Origin: Plotosus lineatus
Lineage: Eukaryota; Chordata; Actinopteri; Siluriformes; Plotosidae
Direction: 5' to 3'
Assembly: GCA_024760905.1 (NCBI GenBank)
Contig: CM045729.1
Coordinates: forward strand, 49,078,080-49,142,079
DNA length: 64,000 bases
Shown: one piece after another, positions 26,643 through 42,800 of the stretch
How the letters are laid out: every line of letters begins with the position of its first letter
How positions within the stretch are numbered: position 1 is the stretch's first letter
Translations under genes and position numbers: made by a program
Notes under the pieces: generated by a model
What the model was told of the DNA's origin: nothing
What the model saw: only the letters and a program-made list of their open reading frames with translations
The model's database searches: none

Positions 26643-27953
26643 GATATTGAACTTCTTTAGTTGATATTTTATTTCATTATTATATAGTTCATTCAGTTAT
26701 TATTAGTATTTAGTTTAGTTATTATATAGTTTCTTTGTGTGCAATATTGAGGAGGCTCTGAGTCTTACAACTTCATTATGAGTGGTGATGTTTCATTATT
26801 ACCTGTATAATATACTATGACAAATTATACAGTCATATACTATAACATTATGACAAATAAATTTGAAATTTGAAGGAGCACAAATTTTTACGACTCATTC
26901 AGGAATCAAACCGGCAACCTTTCAGTCCCAACGATCATTAGGCTCCAGCTGCTCCAAAAGAGACGCTATCTGCTGTCGAAGACCATTTCGGTAGCATGTT
27001 TAGGATTAACACAGAGTTTAGATTGATAGATACATAGAGGACCTTAGAGGTTATATAGATGAATTTATTAGCCACACATTCGTTAACATAAACAGTAACA
27101 TCTAAACAGTTTGGACATAGAATTTTAACACTTTAACAACATCTATTTGAATAAATTAATATGAAACATTAGAATGAAAAATAAATAAACAAGTTTAGGT
27201 TCCCTCAGTGTTTTAATGTAAATGCTTATTAAATGTCCACTAATAGTAAAGCTAGATGAAGAACTAGTATTAAAGTTAGACAAAGAACCTTACTAAAGAA
27301 TTCTAATTTTGATTACTCTACTTTTAAAATTAGTAAAATTCTAAAAGCTGTAAAACTGCAAGAATTTACTGATGAAAATATATTTTAAAACATGAATCCA
27401 CAATAATAAGCCTTTTATTTTGCCCTTCTAGAATAATATTGCATTTACTGTATTCTCAAGTTATATTATGCCCCTGATAGATTATTTGAGATAAACCTTG
27501 AGCTGAAGAATATGACTCATAGAGAAATGCCCTTCAAAATATTTACAGCAAATTTTTGTCACTTCTGTTCCAGTTCTGCTTCCCACGAGATATTTTTGTG
27601 TGTAAAATAATGGTACTGAGAAATTGCCATGTGGTATTATTTAATGGGACGTAAGCAATGACCCCGCTATTATGAAAATCTATTTGGACTTTGGCATATT
27701 GACAGACAACCCACAAAATCATTTTCTTGATTGCTCAACAGAAATCACATACACATCTCAGTATGAAGTATTAGCATCTGAAAATATAGTAAATACATTT
27801 GTAAATTGCTAAAATATTTTTAATTTGCAGTGTAATAGCCTAAGCCTCTATTCTGAGGCAATATGTTATAACAAAATAATATACAGTCCTATAATATGCC
27901 ATTTATTCTACCTCAAAAAAGGAAAGAAAAATATAATAATGATAATTATTACA
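26591..27953. other. Intergenic; a (GATA)n at 26606-26642, otherwise nothing recognised
   Basis: The tetranucleotide GATA/TAGA repeat is clear. The remainder is AT-rich unique sequence with no coding signal found. Confidence 0.6.
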
Positions 27954-27991
27954 GTTGTTGTTGTTATTATTATTTCTATTATTGTTGCTGC

Positions 27992-28033
<42 letters not shown>

Positions 28034-28193
28034 GGTTGTTATTATTATTATTATTGCTGTTTTCATTGATGTTAATAATAATAATTTATAATTGTTCCTT
28101 TTCTGAACCGCTTAATCCTAATTAGGGTTGCAGGGAGGCTGGCACCCATCTCAGCCGACTCCGGGAGAGAATGTTAATAATAATAATAATAAC

Positions 28194-28245
<52 letters not shown>
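27954..28245 (+). repeat. (GTT)n, SINE tail B scrap and (AAT)n cluster
   Basis: GTT/ATT repeats to about 28060, a tail B fragment at 28098-28168 (ttctgaaccgcttaatcct to cagccgactccggg), then a clean (AAT)n at 28172-28245. The SINE scrap probably inserted in a trinucleotide tract. Confidence 0.8.
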
Positions 28246-30160
<1,915 letters not shown>

Positions 30161-30167
30161 ATATGTG

Positions 30168-30171
<4 letters not shown>

Positions 30172-30246
<75 letters not shown>
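30172..30246 (+). repeat. (AT)n microsatellite, left flank of SINE
   Basis: Uninterrupted AT run directly abutting a SINE A copy. Confidence 0.97.
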
Positions 30247-30248
<2 letters not shown>

Positions 30249-30556
30249 GGCGGTGGTGCTCTAGTGGATAGGGCGCAGGATCGCTGATCCTAAGGTTGGG
30301 GGTTCGAGTCCCCACAGGGTTGTCACTATCCCCCCAGTGCCATATCTCTCACTGTGTATGGTGAGAGGCATGTAAAAGAACCATTGCTGACTTTCATAAA
30401 GAGTAGGCTGCAAAACCGTCAGCGTGTTTCTGTCCCTTGCTAAAAGGTTGTAACAGGAAGGGCATCCAACGTAAACACCTATGCCAAATCAAATATGGGA
30501 ATCAGATGATTCGCTGTGGCAACTCTTGAGAATGGAAAAAAGCCGAAAAGAAAAGA

Positions 30557-30559
<3 letters not shown>
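30247..30559 (+). repeat. SINE family A inside an (AT)n array
   Basis: Head ggggcggtggtgctctagtgg, B box ggttcgagtcc, LINE-leader gttgtaacaggaagggcatc, tail aagccgaaaagaaaagaag. (AT)n abuts on both sides, so the target duplication cannot be read. Confidence 0.85.

Positions 30560-30640
<81 letters not shown>
30560..30640 (+). repeat. (AT)n microsatellite, right flank of SINE
   Basis: AT run following the SINE tail. Confidence 0.97.
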
Positions 30641-30641
<1 letters not shown>

Positions 30642-31120
30642 ATATTCGGTGCCTATTACGTACTCAGAAAGAATAGCCTGGTCAACCTAGCACATGATAT
30701 TGCTAACTGAAGGTGACATTAAAGCCTTAGCTATGGAGAGGACAAATGCCTGCCGTCTAATTAACCAGTACCAAAGTCTGTGTAATGTATAAGTAAATAC
30801 ATGCAGGAACTGTCAAGAAATTCATTGTGAGCAGGTGGCTTGTAGACTTGTATTATGTTTTAAATACTGGATTCCGATTCAATACTTATTCTACCCCTAA
30901 TAGATTCAACGTACACTGTAGAATTATTGTTTAAGGGAAGCAGAGCTTCAAGTAGCTAGATTATTCTTACAATGCTGACAACTATTTATTTCTTACATTG
31001 AATTAACAAGCGTAATACATTGACTGTAAAGTATTGACAGAAATTCTATACATTGACTCTTTATTTATTTGAATACCAATTTCATTTATTTATTCAATCA
31101 TTTTCTAAGATGGTTAATCA
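30641..31120. other. Intergenic, nothing recognised
   Basis: AT-rich sequence without repeats or coding signals that I can identify. Confidence 0.5.
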
Positions 31121-31476
31121 ACATCTTCTTTCTTCTTTTCCTTTTGGCTTTTCTTTTTTTCAGGGGTCGCCACAGTGAATCAACTGATTCGCACGTTTGA
31201 TTTGGCATAGGTTTTTACGTCGGATGCCCCTCCTGACACAACCCTTTAGCAAGGGGCACACACACACGCTAATGGCTTTGCAGCCTACTCTTTATGAAAC
31301 TCAGCAATGGTTCTTTTACTTGAACCTCTCACCATAGACAAGGAGAGACATGGCTGGTCTTTAATAACCCAGTTAGCTGCACTGGGGGACAGTGACAACC
31401 TTGTGGAGAGTGGGACTCGAACCCCCAATCTTAGGATCCGCGATCCAGTGCCCTTTACCATCAGGCCACCACTGCC
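31121..31476 (-). repeat. SINE family A
   Basis: Complement of tail (ccttttggcttttc, caggggtcgccacagtgaatc), LINE-leader (gatgcccctcctgacacaac) and head (gactcgaacccccaatc..ccaccactgcc). TTAATCAACAT is repeated on both sides (31114 and 31488). Confidence 0.85.
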
Positions 31477-32102
31477 ACACAAGCTGATTAATCAACATAT
31501 TTGTTTAAAATATTCTGCATAAGCTTTTTGTTTATTATAATGTTTTTTAATGGTTATAGTGTCTTAGAAGATCCATACCTGGATTCAAAGGGCAGCCTGC
31601 TCTGACCCATTAATCAAGCTGGAAGACCATCTTTGCTTTGTGACCTTGTTAGGTGTCTTATCGTCTGATTAAACCGTTCAGCATATATTTGATTTTTCTA
31701 ATATCCTTATTGTGTCTTTCATGAACTACAACTTCTGTATTTTTCTAATATTACTAGTGGCAAGTTAGAAATTGTTTCTCACCAACTAGAAAAGATGGGC
31801 TACCATTTGCTGAGCTAGATTTATAGAGCCATTAGGACAGATGTATGCTGGGGGCTTGTATTAAATAGGTACATTACACTTTTTTTTCAAATAACAAAAT
31901 AAATAATGATGTTTATTTCAGAAATGTGACCAGCACTGAGGTTCTAGAATCTACATGATTCCCATCACGAAATCACATACTCGCATTGAGCTTCCCTTCA
32001 GTCAGGTGGAACCATAAAATTTTGATTAACAGGGAGACCTCAGTGCGTTCTCTGCTAGAACTCCAAAAATATTTCAATAATTTTCTTTCCAGTAATCACA
32101 AC
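31477..32102. other. Intergenic, nothing recognised
   Basis: No coding signal or known repeat seen between a SINE and LINE copy 3. Confidence 0.5.
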
Positions 32103-34121
32103 TTCTTCTTCTTTTCCTTTCGGCTGTTCCCTTCAGGGGTCGCCACAGCAAATGATCTGCCTCCATCTCTCCTTATCCTCTGCATCTTCTACTCTTACTC
32201 CAACGACCTTCATGTCCGCCTTCACCGCATCCATAAATCTTCTCTTTGGTCTTCCTCTGGGCCTTTTGCCTGGTAGTTCCAACCTCAGCATCCTACAACC
32301 AATATACTCACTATCCCTCCTCTGTACATGTCCAAATCATCTCAATCTAGCCTCTCTGACTTTGTCTCCAAAACATCTAACATGTGCTGTCCCTCTGATG
32401 TACTCATTTCTGATCCTATCCATCCTCGTTACTTCCAAAGAGAACCTCAACATTTTCATCTCTGCTACCTCCAACTCTGACTCCTGTCTTTTCCCCAGGG
32501 CCACTGTCTCTAAACCATACAACATTGCTGGCCTCATCACCGTCTTGTACACTTTTCCCTTCATTCTTGCCGATACTCTCCTATCACACATCACACCGAC
32601 ACCTTTCTCCATCCATTCCAACCTGCCTGCACGCGCTGGCCACCTCTTTTCCACACTCTCCATTGCTCTGGATTGTTGAGCCTAAGTACTTAAAATCCTC
32701 CACCTTCTTTATCTCTGCCCCTGTAACCTCAAAGTTCCTCTTGGGTCCTTGTCGTTCACACACATGTATTCTGTCTTACTAAGACTAACCTTCAATCCCC
32801 TCCTTTCCAGGGCATACCTCCACCTCTCTAGATTTTCCTCCACTTGGTCTCTGCTCTCACTACAGATCACGATGTCATCTGCAAACATCATAGTCCATGG
32901 AGATTCTTGTCTAACCTCGTCTGTTAGCCTGTCCATCACCATAGCAAACAAAAAGGGGCTGAGAGCTGACCCTTGATGCAGTCCCACCTCCACCTTGAAC
33001 TCTTCTGTCACACCGACAGCACACCTCACCACTGTCTTACATCTCTCATACATGTCCTGCACCACTCTAACATACTTCTCTGTCACTCCAGACTTCCTCA
33101 TACAATACCACAGTTCTTCTCTCGGCACCCTGTCATATGCTTTCTCCAGATCCACAAAGGCACAATGCAGCTCCTTCTGACCTTCTCTGTACTTCTCTGT
33201 TAACATCCTCAAAGCAAACACTGCATATGTGGTGCTCTTTCTTGGCATGAAACCAAACTGTTGTTCACAAATGCTGACCTCTGCCCTTAGTCTTGCTTCC
33301 ACTATTCTTTCCCATAGCTTCATTGTATGGCTCATCAACTTTATCCCTCTGTAGTTGCCACAACTCTGTACATCTCCCTTGTTCTTAAAAATGGGCACAA
33401 GCACACTTCTCCTCCATTCCTCTGGCATCTGCTCACTTTCTAAGACCTTGTTGAATATTCTTGTCAGAAAATCTACTGCTACCTGTCCTAGACACTTCCA
33501 TACCTCCACAGGTATAATCATCAGGACCAACTGCCTTTCCATTCTTCATCCTCTTCAATGCCCTTCTCACTTCACCCTTACTGATCTTTGCTACATCCTG
33601 CTCCTCAACGGTCACGCCTTCTATTCTTTTTTCTCTCTCATTTTCCTCATTCATCAGCTCTTCAAAGTACTCTTTCCATCTTCCCAGCACACTTCTGTCA
33701 GCAGTCAATACATTTCCCTCTCTGTCCTTTATCACTCTAACTTGCTGCACGTCTTTCCCATCTCTATTTCTCTGCTGTGCTAACCTGTATAGATCATTTT
33801 CTCCCTCCTTACTGTTCAACCTATCATACAAGTCATCATACGCCCTCTGTTTGGCCTTTGACACTGCTACCTTCGCCTTACGCTGTGTCTCCTTGTACTC
33901 CTGTTTACTCTCTTCGGTCCTCTCAATGTCCCACTTCTTCTTAGCTAACCTCTTCCTTTGTACACACTCCTGCACTTCCTCATTCCACCACCAAGTTTCC
34001 TTATCTACTTTCCTTCCAGAGGACACACCAAGTACTCTCCTACCGGTCTCCCTGATCACATTGGCTGTGGTTGTCCAGTCCTCTGGAAGCACTTCCTGAC
34101 TACCCAAAGCCTGTTTCAACT
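32103..34121 (-). mobile_element. RTE-type LINE copy 3, 5'-truncated
   Basis: Frame 33542-32709 holds the reverse transcriptase ([39 protein letters not shown]); frame 34119-33433 holds the upstream linker. Several frame breaks, the 5' end lost at 34121. Between gcg and slc4a10, 0.7-1.1 kb past the slc4a10 stop. Confidence 0.88.
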
Positions 34122-34814
34122 AAACTCCATAAAATGTCAGTGGACCTTTTCTGAAATAAAAGTATGATTGTGTTCTGTGAAACCCCTTAAGGCTTTTTAT
34201 GGAATATTACCACATTTGGTAAGTTCTCAGTCCTAATCACTATTTTCAACTCAGCATGCACGCGATAGTGCTAAAACCTTGAGTGTTCAAGGTCTAATGC
34301 ATGTACGTATTGCACACACATCCAAAAACGCAATTTATTTTTTCTTTAGATGAAGTGATTTTAAGTATTTTGACTCATCAGCAGTTAACTGTACGGTAAT
34401 GATGCTCCCCCCTGTCTGCCATTTCCAGAATTGGAAACTCAACAAAGTATGTTCAACAAAGGTGTCTCATAGTAACATGTGCGCTAAACCAATAGCAAGA
34501 CAAACACGTTGCCTGCAAATCGTGCAGACCCTAAAAATACTGGTTCCATGTTCAGAACCGAATTGTCATAGTTGAAACTATAGAAATGTAATGTTGAACA
34601 TCATTTAATGAAACTAATTTCACTGTAACTGAAACATATTTTTACTGTGGACCCCTTCAAGCGTATCTGTCTATCATGCAGTAATACTAGCATTTCCTAG
34701 TTAGTCACTAAAATTATATAACTGGGCTAAATTAAAATTCTATATTAAGTTTTTTAAATGGCTCTAAAATGAATGGAAAATAAAGGTCAGATGATACTAA
34801 AGAGTATCATGCTA

Positions 34815-35269
34815 TTTATTTCCATCTAAAACCAGATAGGGTCTTATTACAAAGGCTGAAACACCAAAATAACTGATCATATCAGGTTATACATCGAGGT
34901 CAACCTACCTTAAGTGCTCAGCAACTCAGAGAGTAAGAAAAATAGCTTAAGATGGAGGCTGATGCTGAAATACATTCAGATTAACAAACATCAAATTAAT
35001 ATTTTAGAGCATCACAGTGTTCACAAATTTGAAGCACAAAGCCCATTTGATCTTCAGTACCTGGGTAATTTTTGAAAATAAACAAAAGATCTGCCAAAAT
35101 TGAAAGAAAATTCATACACGAAGAATAACAAGATTTAAAGATGTTTCAGATCTTCTAGTTTTCTGTGTGTAATGTGGACTTACAGACTGGCACATGATGA
35201 AATATATGTACAACTTTAATTTGTACTTAACGTAAAATGAAAAAGAATCTAAACCTTTTTGTGGTTGGT
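34815..35269 (-). terminator. slc4a10: Inferred slc4a10 3' UTR and poly(A) signals
   Basis: Non-repetitive sequence follows the slc4a10 stop. Minus-strand AATAAA hexamers occur at 34820-34815 and, further on, 34339-34334. Which is used cannot be decided from sequence. The 5' edge of LINE copy 3 at 34121 bounds the possible UTR. Confidence 0.45.
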
Positions 35270-35571
35270 TCACTTTTTTGAGCCATCAGGGCCAACAGCC
35301 TTCCAAGTATTTCCAAATGAGCCTTTAGACATCTCATCCGTGATGTTCACAGATGAAGGATCATCCCTAAAAAAAAAAAATCTGAATCAGTCATTTCACA
35401 AACAACGCCAATTTCTGAGGTCTGTAGTAGAAAAAATATTATTCTATGCACTGAAGCTATTTTTGTTCGATTCGTCAGCATAATTGGCACACACTTGTAA
35501 TGTCCTTCCAATGGAACTTGTACTACTCCCTCTTCCTCTGCCAGAATACTTTGCTCCTCCTGGCAGAAAGG

Positions 35572-35624
<53 letters not shown>

Positions 35625-38600
35625 TTACTGCAGTAGTGCCAGTGAAAACTTCATCCACTTTTGAAACTCTCATCTTTTAGTTTCCTGTTCCAGTGTACCA
35701 CACTTTACACAAATTCTGTGAGAACTTTAACCAGTCTGATTCTGACATAAAAAGACATTGCAGTTTCCACTGCATGAGCTCACCTCTTTTTCTGCATCCT
35801 CCAATTTCTTTTTCTTACTTTCTGGCATAAGGTCATCCAGCCAGCTCAACTCTCTCTTTGTGAAGATAAAATCCAGAAGCTTTCGGATAAATACCAGAGC
35901 AAGAACCTGCCAGCGGCAAAAACATCACACAAACACACTCTTAAACTGGAACTTACCCCTGGTCAAATTCTTGTAATTTCTTAGAGATGGCACCTGCCAA
36001 ATGTCTGTAAATATCTAGAACTAGAACTTTCTGTATTTCTTGTTCAATACAATAACTGCTGTAAGCTGTGATGCTGTTTAAAGACACTTCACTGAAATGT
36101 GTCTATACTGGTGGCACAGTGGTGTAGTGGTTAGGACATCTGCCTCATAGCAAGAAGGCCTTGGATTGGAGTCCTGGGCTCAGTGAGGGTGTTTCTGTGT
36201 GGATTTTACATGTTTTCCCCATGCCTGCGTGTTTCCTCCAGACACTCCGATTTTCTTCCACAGTCCAGAGACACGTACAGTAGGCTAAACAGCTTTCCCA
36301 AATTGCCCCTAGGTGTGACTGTTAAGTGTGATTGATTGTGTGTGCTAGCTGTGCAGTGGATTGGCAAGCCACTAAAGGTCGACTAAGATAGGTCGCAGGC
36401 TTCCCTGTGACCCTAATAGAATTAATTGGTTTGGTCAATGAATGACTGAATACAATTATTAATTAATTAAATAATTCGCAATTAAATAATGTAACAAAGT
36501 TTGAATCCAGGTTGATGCCCCAACCATCCAGAACTGAGAGTCCACAGGAGCTAATTGGTCGAGGAATGACATACGCTTCCCTGTCACTCATAATGCTTAC
36601 CAGCCAATCCATAGACATCTGTAGCCTCATTTGTACAAAATTGAGTTTTCCCTCCAAGTATGTTACACTGCCTCCAAATGCAATTCTGTAAGTTTGATTA
36701 GTTGATTACCATCATAGGAAAGACGATGGCAGCACGGGATGTTTTAATGACCCAGAGGAGCACCAAACAGCTGAGCTGGATTAAAGTGAAGAGATGAACC
36801 TTCCGCAGGGGAACATGCCTCAGGTAGATGAAGTCTGGCTGATGCTTAGCAGGCATGCCGAAGAGCCTCAATCTATCAAAGAACTGCGCAAAGACAACAG
36901 GACTTCACTGATTAAAAATGTATCATATTAGAAAATTAACTTTTTTAATTTATTTAATAAGTACCTGTATTCCTCGTAGTGATGATGCCCCCATATAAAG
37001 AAACACTCCGTACAACACAGGCATTGGAATAAACTGAAACGCAAATGTGAAATAAGCAAACAGTTGCTCCAGTGATGAGACTGTAATTTAGGTCTCATTA
37101 AATTAATTAAAATACTACAAACCTCTTGTATCAAATCAAACTTAACGAAGGCTACAATGAGGGTAAAATACTTTCTTTGCTTGCGGAACGCATGGATGAA
37201 CGCAAGTGAAAAGCTTTTTCTGCCACAATTAGCCAACACCATTTTTTTAAGATGCTGGAAGGCTGGTGTTGTTGTTGTTGTTGTTGTATTGTATAGTTTA
37301 TTCCTTTATTTGTTTACTTTATTAAGTGGGTAAGTAAATCACACATTTCAGAAACATTATTCATGACATACAACGAGATTGGATTCATTTATTTATGTAT
37401 TGGAAATTAAAATATTTTATAGAAATCCAACATTGAGTGGATCTTTTACTGTATCCATAATAATAAATTTAAAATTCCAAGACATGAAGGTGTGACTGGG
37501 CAGTGCAGGAACAGACCTTAAGAATGGAGGTCATGAAGACAGAGCATCCCATTAGGAGAAAGATCATAAGGCCAGTAAACCTCTGTTCTCTGATGCCAAG
37601 AAACTTAGGCTGCTCTCCTGGGGCTGAGCTCTCAGACTCCAGCTTTAGGCTGTTCACATGTGTGATAGAAAGTACAGTAGCTGCCACAAACCAGGGCAGT
37701 CCCATCAGTGAACATACACCCAGCATCACACCCACCACAAACAGGTCCAGGTGGTAACCACAGCTTTTCTGGAAGCAGCACAAAAAAGACAGACTAATCA
37801 GTAACCACTGAAGACAAACTTTATATCTCAACTTTGTTATTATTATCATTTCATCCATTTCCTGAACCACTTAATCCTAATTAGGTCATGGGGAGGCTGG
37901 TGCCCATCTCAGCTAACACTGGGCGAATGCAGAGTACACCCTGAACAGCTCGTCAGGCCATCGCTTTAACACGCTGAAGGCTTTGTAGCTACTCTTTACA
38001 AAAGTCAGCAATGGTTCTTTTACAGTCTCACACCATAGACAGTCAGAGACATGGCCAGCCTTTCATAACCCGGTTAGCTGCACTGTGGGGACAGTGACAG
38101 CCCACAGAGTGGGGCTTGAACCTCTAACCTTAGGATTGGTAATCCAGCACCTTTACCACCAGGCTACCACTGACTTTGTCGTTGTTGTTATTATTACTTT
38201 TGTTGTTATTATTATTACAATGTAAAATTTTTGGTAATTTCAGCAGTAGTTTACTGTATTACCTTCAGTATGTTTTTCTGCTCTCGTTATACATTAACAT
38301 ACTGTAGATTTGGCGCCACCATGAAGCTATACAGACTTGTGGGATTGTGGCACTGCTGGAAATTGTGAAAAGCCAACCAACATATTTGGAACCATTAGTT
38401 CACGGCATCGCAACTGCGGTAAGTATGAACTGTATTACTTTTACAAGGTTTAAAGCTACTTTATTGCATATTGTTTATTGTAACTTCAAGAATTAATATA
38501 TTTATTTTACATTTTACATAACAAACAGTGGGGTTTTACATAACAAACAGAAACTGCTGTTCCCCAGTACACCTAACTGGGTTATCAAAGCCGGCCATAA

Positions 38601-39813
38601 ATCTCAATGTCCTTGGTGGGAGGCATGTAAAAAAAAAACCCATTGCTGACTTTCGTGAAGAGTAGGCTGCATAGCCACCAGCGTGTTTCTGCCCTGCGAT
38701 GGCCTGGCGAGGTGTCCAGGGTGTACTGTGCCCACACCCCGAGTTGGCTGAGATGGGCACCAGCCTCCTGGCAACGCTAATTAGGTTCAGAAAATGAATG
38801 ACTGAATTAATAACAAACAGTGACCAGTGAATTTTATAGGTGAAACATATAAATATAACATCTGGAACCTATAGTGGGTTATAACACTGCAGAAATATCG
38901 GCTTGCAACTCCTGGCTGGCGCATTGTCAAGGTGCATGACTATTAACCCAGAGATGGCAAGTTTGAAACCACAGCCATCTGTGACTGAGAGCCCATGGGA
39001 GCTTTTTGGCCGAGCCCCGACAGGAGGGCAGGATGGCATACACTCAATTCCCTGTTACTCACAGTCAATCATAGGCGTCTGTGAACTCAACAGCGCTTTC
39101 CCTCTGAGTGTGTTAGACCGCAAACATATATGCATCTGCCACAGTACTAGTAGAGGTGGGTGGCAAGCGATTCATGTATATCAGTGAGGCCTCGAGCATA
39201 GTTCTGGGAGTTAGCTATACAGGGATCCCTTGCTACTTCACGCTTCAATTAATGCGGCTTCAGTGCACCGCGTTTTTTTTTTAAATAAATTAATAAATAT
39301 TAATTGAATTTTAAAAATAAGGAAATTATAGAAGAATAGAGGGGAAAGTTAAGGAAAATGCCACAAAAATAAGGCCAATTATGCAAAAAAAAAACCCTAA
39401 ACAAACACAAAACAAAAAACCCAAAATCTCCCATCAAAACCATCTGGAGATACAAACAGGGCAAGGTCGAAAGTGAAATTGAAATGAAATTTCAGAACAA
39501 ATAGAAATAGAAAAGGAATAAAATATAGAAAGATATATCATAAATATAAGTATGAAATATGATTAAACATTATCCTGAAGTACACATAATACTAGGCTCC
39601 GGCAGAAGGGCGTGACTGACACAAGAGAAGCAGAACTATACCTTTCTGAAGTCCTGCCAAAAATTTCAAAGAAGAAACAAATTGACTCCAGTATTATAAT
39701 GAACTGGATAAGAGTGAAACTCTGTAAATCTGATCAGATCCACTGTGCTGTGCTTGAGAGAAACCAGGAGTTTAAACACGGGACATAATGATATTGATAA
39801 TGTGATGATTATG

Positions 39814-39865
<52 letters not shown>

Positions 39866-42800
39866 ATACAGTACAAACTCGTATAGGTTACTTATACAAG
39901 GTTTAAACATAAGCTCCCCTCTAAAGAATGCCCTGTAACGAATTACAAACAAATTCAGCTAACCGGCCGTCGGGAACCTAACTCAGTAGCGCTGGGGAGC
40001 GTCTGTACTTACATTGTTGCATTTGTGTGTGCACGAGTATCTGCGTGCATGTGTCCGTGTGTATATATGTTTGTCGTCTTCTTCTCATGCTGTTCCATCT
40101 GTATGTGTGTGTATTTATATTTTATTTACATCTTATGTTATTTTCAATGTTTAATTGTTATTATAAGCATTTATAGCATTGAATATGTCTTTATTGATAT
40201 TATATACACATATACCCTTGCTAAAAGGGTTGTGACAGGAAGGGCATCCGACGTAAAAAACCTCTGCCAAATCAAAAACGTGTGAATCAAATGATTCGCT
40301 GTGGCGACTCCCGAGTAAAAGGGAAAAAGCCGAAAGGAAGACAGACATACATGCACATATATGTCAGTGGGGGGTTGGGGGGGTGATTTCGATGGTCACG
40401 TGGAGATCTCGGTCCCAGTTAACCGCGGAAAGTGAGGGATCCCTGTATTTCACATTTTTGGTAATAAGGAATCCTGTTCAATAGTTTATTAACTATTAGG
40501 GAGCAGTGTTGGGTGGCTTAGTGGATAAAGTGATGGGTTACTGATCTGTAGGGCAGTGGTTCAATCCCTACTGTCAGCAATGTTGGGCTCTTGAGCAAGG
40601 CCTTTAACACACAATTGCTTAGTTGTATAAAAAATTTTAATTGTAAGTCACTTTAGATAATAGTGTCTGCCAAATGCTGGAAATGTATTAAATGTAATGT
40701 ATTAAATAACATCTGAATACGCTTTGTTATTAGGCTGTTCATTCCAGAGTCTTAACTTAGGCCTAGTAGGCTAATGCTAGTTATGTTTGTTTGTGACCAA
40801 TATTTTCAATTCCATGTTTACATTCGCTTTGGGCCATGTGCATGCAGTGTGTGTGTTTGCACAGTGTGCATATGCATAGCTGTTTTCTCTTGAACTTAAA
40901 TACACTTAGTCTTCTTCTTTTCCTTTCGGCTTTTCCCTTCAGGGGTCGCCACAGCGAATCATCTGCCTCCATCTCACCCTATCCTTTGCATCTTCTTCTT
41001 TTACACCAACGACCTTCATGTCCTCCTTCACCACATCCATGAATCGTCTCTTTGGTCTTCCTCTAGGCCTTTTGCCTGGTAGTTCCAGCCTCAGCATCCT
41101 ATTACCAATACACTCACTATCCCTCCTCTGAACATGTCCAAACCATCTCAATCTAGCCTCTCTGACTTTGTCTCCAAAACGTCTTACATGTGCTGTCCCT
41201 CTGATGTGCTCATTCCTAATCCTATCCATCCTCGTTACTCCCAAAGAGAACCTCAACATTTTCATCTCTGCTACCTCCAGCACTGCCTCCTGTCTTTTCC
41301 CCAGGGCCACTGTTTCTAACCCATACAACATCGTTGGCCTCAACACCGTCTTGTACACTTTTCCTTTCATTCTTGCCGATACCTTCCTATCACACATCAC
41401 ACTGGACACTTTTCTCCAACCATTCCAACCTGCCTGCACACGCTTCTTGACCTCTTTTCCACACTCTCCATTGCTCTGGATTGTTGAACCTAAGTACTTA
41501 AAATCCTCCACCTTTCTTATCTCTGCTCCCCGTAATCTCACCGTTCCTCCTGGGTCCTTGTCATTCATGCACATGTATTCTGTCTTACTGAGGCTAATCT
41601 TCATTCCCCTCCTTTCCAGGGCATACCTCCACCTCTCTAGATTTTCCTGCAGTTGGTCTCTGCTCTCACTACAGATCACAAGGTCATCTGCAAACATCAT
41701 AGTCCATGGGGAATCTTGTCTAACCTCGTCTGTCAGCCTGTCCATCACCATAGCAAACAAGAAGGGGCTGAGAGCTGACCCTTGATGCAGTCCCACCTCC
41801 ACCTTGAACTCTTGTGTCACACCGACAGCACACCTCACCACTGTCTTACATCTCTCATACATGTCCTGAACCACTCTAACATACTTCTCTGCCACTCCAG
41901 ACTTCCTCTGCAATACCACAGTTCTTCTCTCGGCACCCTGTCATATGCTTTCTCCAGATCCACAAAGGCACAATGCAGCTCCCTCTGACCTTCTCTGTAC
42001 TTCTCCATTAACATCCTCAAGGCAAACACTGCATCTGTGGTGCTCTTTCTTGGCATGAAACCAAACTGTTGTTCACAAATGCTGACCTCTGCCCTTAGTC
42101 TAGCTTCCACTATTCTTTCCCATAACTTCATCGTATGGCTCATCAACTTTATCCCTCTGTAGTTGCCACAGCTCTGCACGTCTCCCTTGTTCTTAAAAAT
42201 GGGCACCAGCACACTTCTCCTCCATTCCTCTGGCATCCTCTCACTCTCTAAGACCTTGTTAAATGTTCTTGTCAGAAAATCTACTGCTACCTCTCCGAGA
42301 CACTTCCATACCTCCACCGGTATGTCATCAGGACCAACTGCCTTTCCATTCTTCATCCTCTTCGATGCCCTCCTCACTTCACCCTTACTAATCTTTGCTA
42401 CTTCCTGGTCCTCAACAGTCACCTCTTCTACTCTTTTTTCTCTCTCATTTTCCTCATTCATCAGCTCTTCAAAGTACTCTTTCCATCTTCTCAGCACACT
42501 TCTGTCATCAGTCAATACATTTCCCTCTCTGTCCTTTATCAATCTAACTTGCTGCACATCCTTCCCATCTCTATTTCTCTGCTGTGCCAACCTGTATAAA
42601 TCATTTTCTCCCTCCTTACTTTCCAACCGAGCATACAAGTCATCAAACGCGCTCTGTTTGGCCTTTGACACTGCTACCTTCGCCTTACGCTGTGTCTCCC
42701 TGTACTCCTGTTTACTCTCTTCAGTTTTCTCAATGTCCCACTTCTTCTTAGCTAACCTCTTCCTTTGTACACACTCCTGCACTTCCTCATTCCACCACCA

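Noticed and set aside
35495..35559. slc4a7 or slc4a8 in place of slc4a10
   Set aside because: The LEDAEKEEEQS and [12 protein letters not shown] tail, and the neighbourhood with gcg, fit SLC4A10; SLC4A7 has an ETSL C-terminus and SLC4A8 a different tail.
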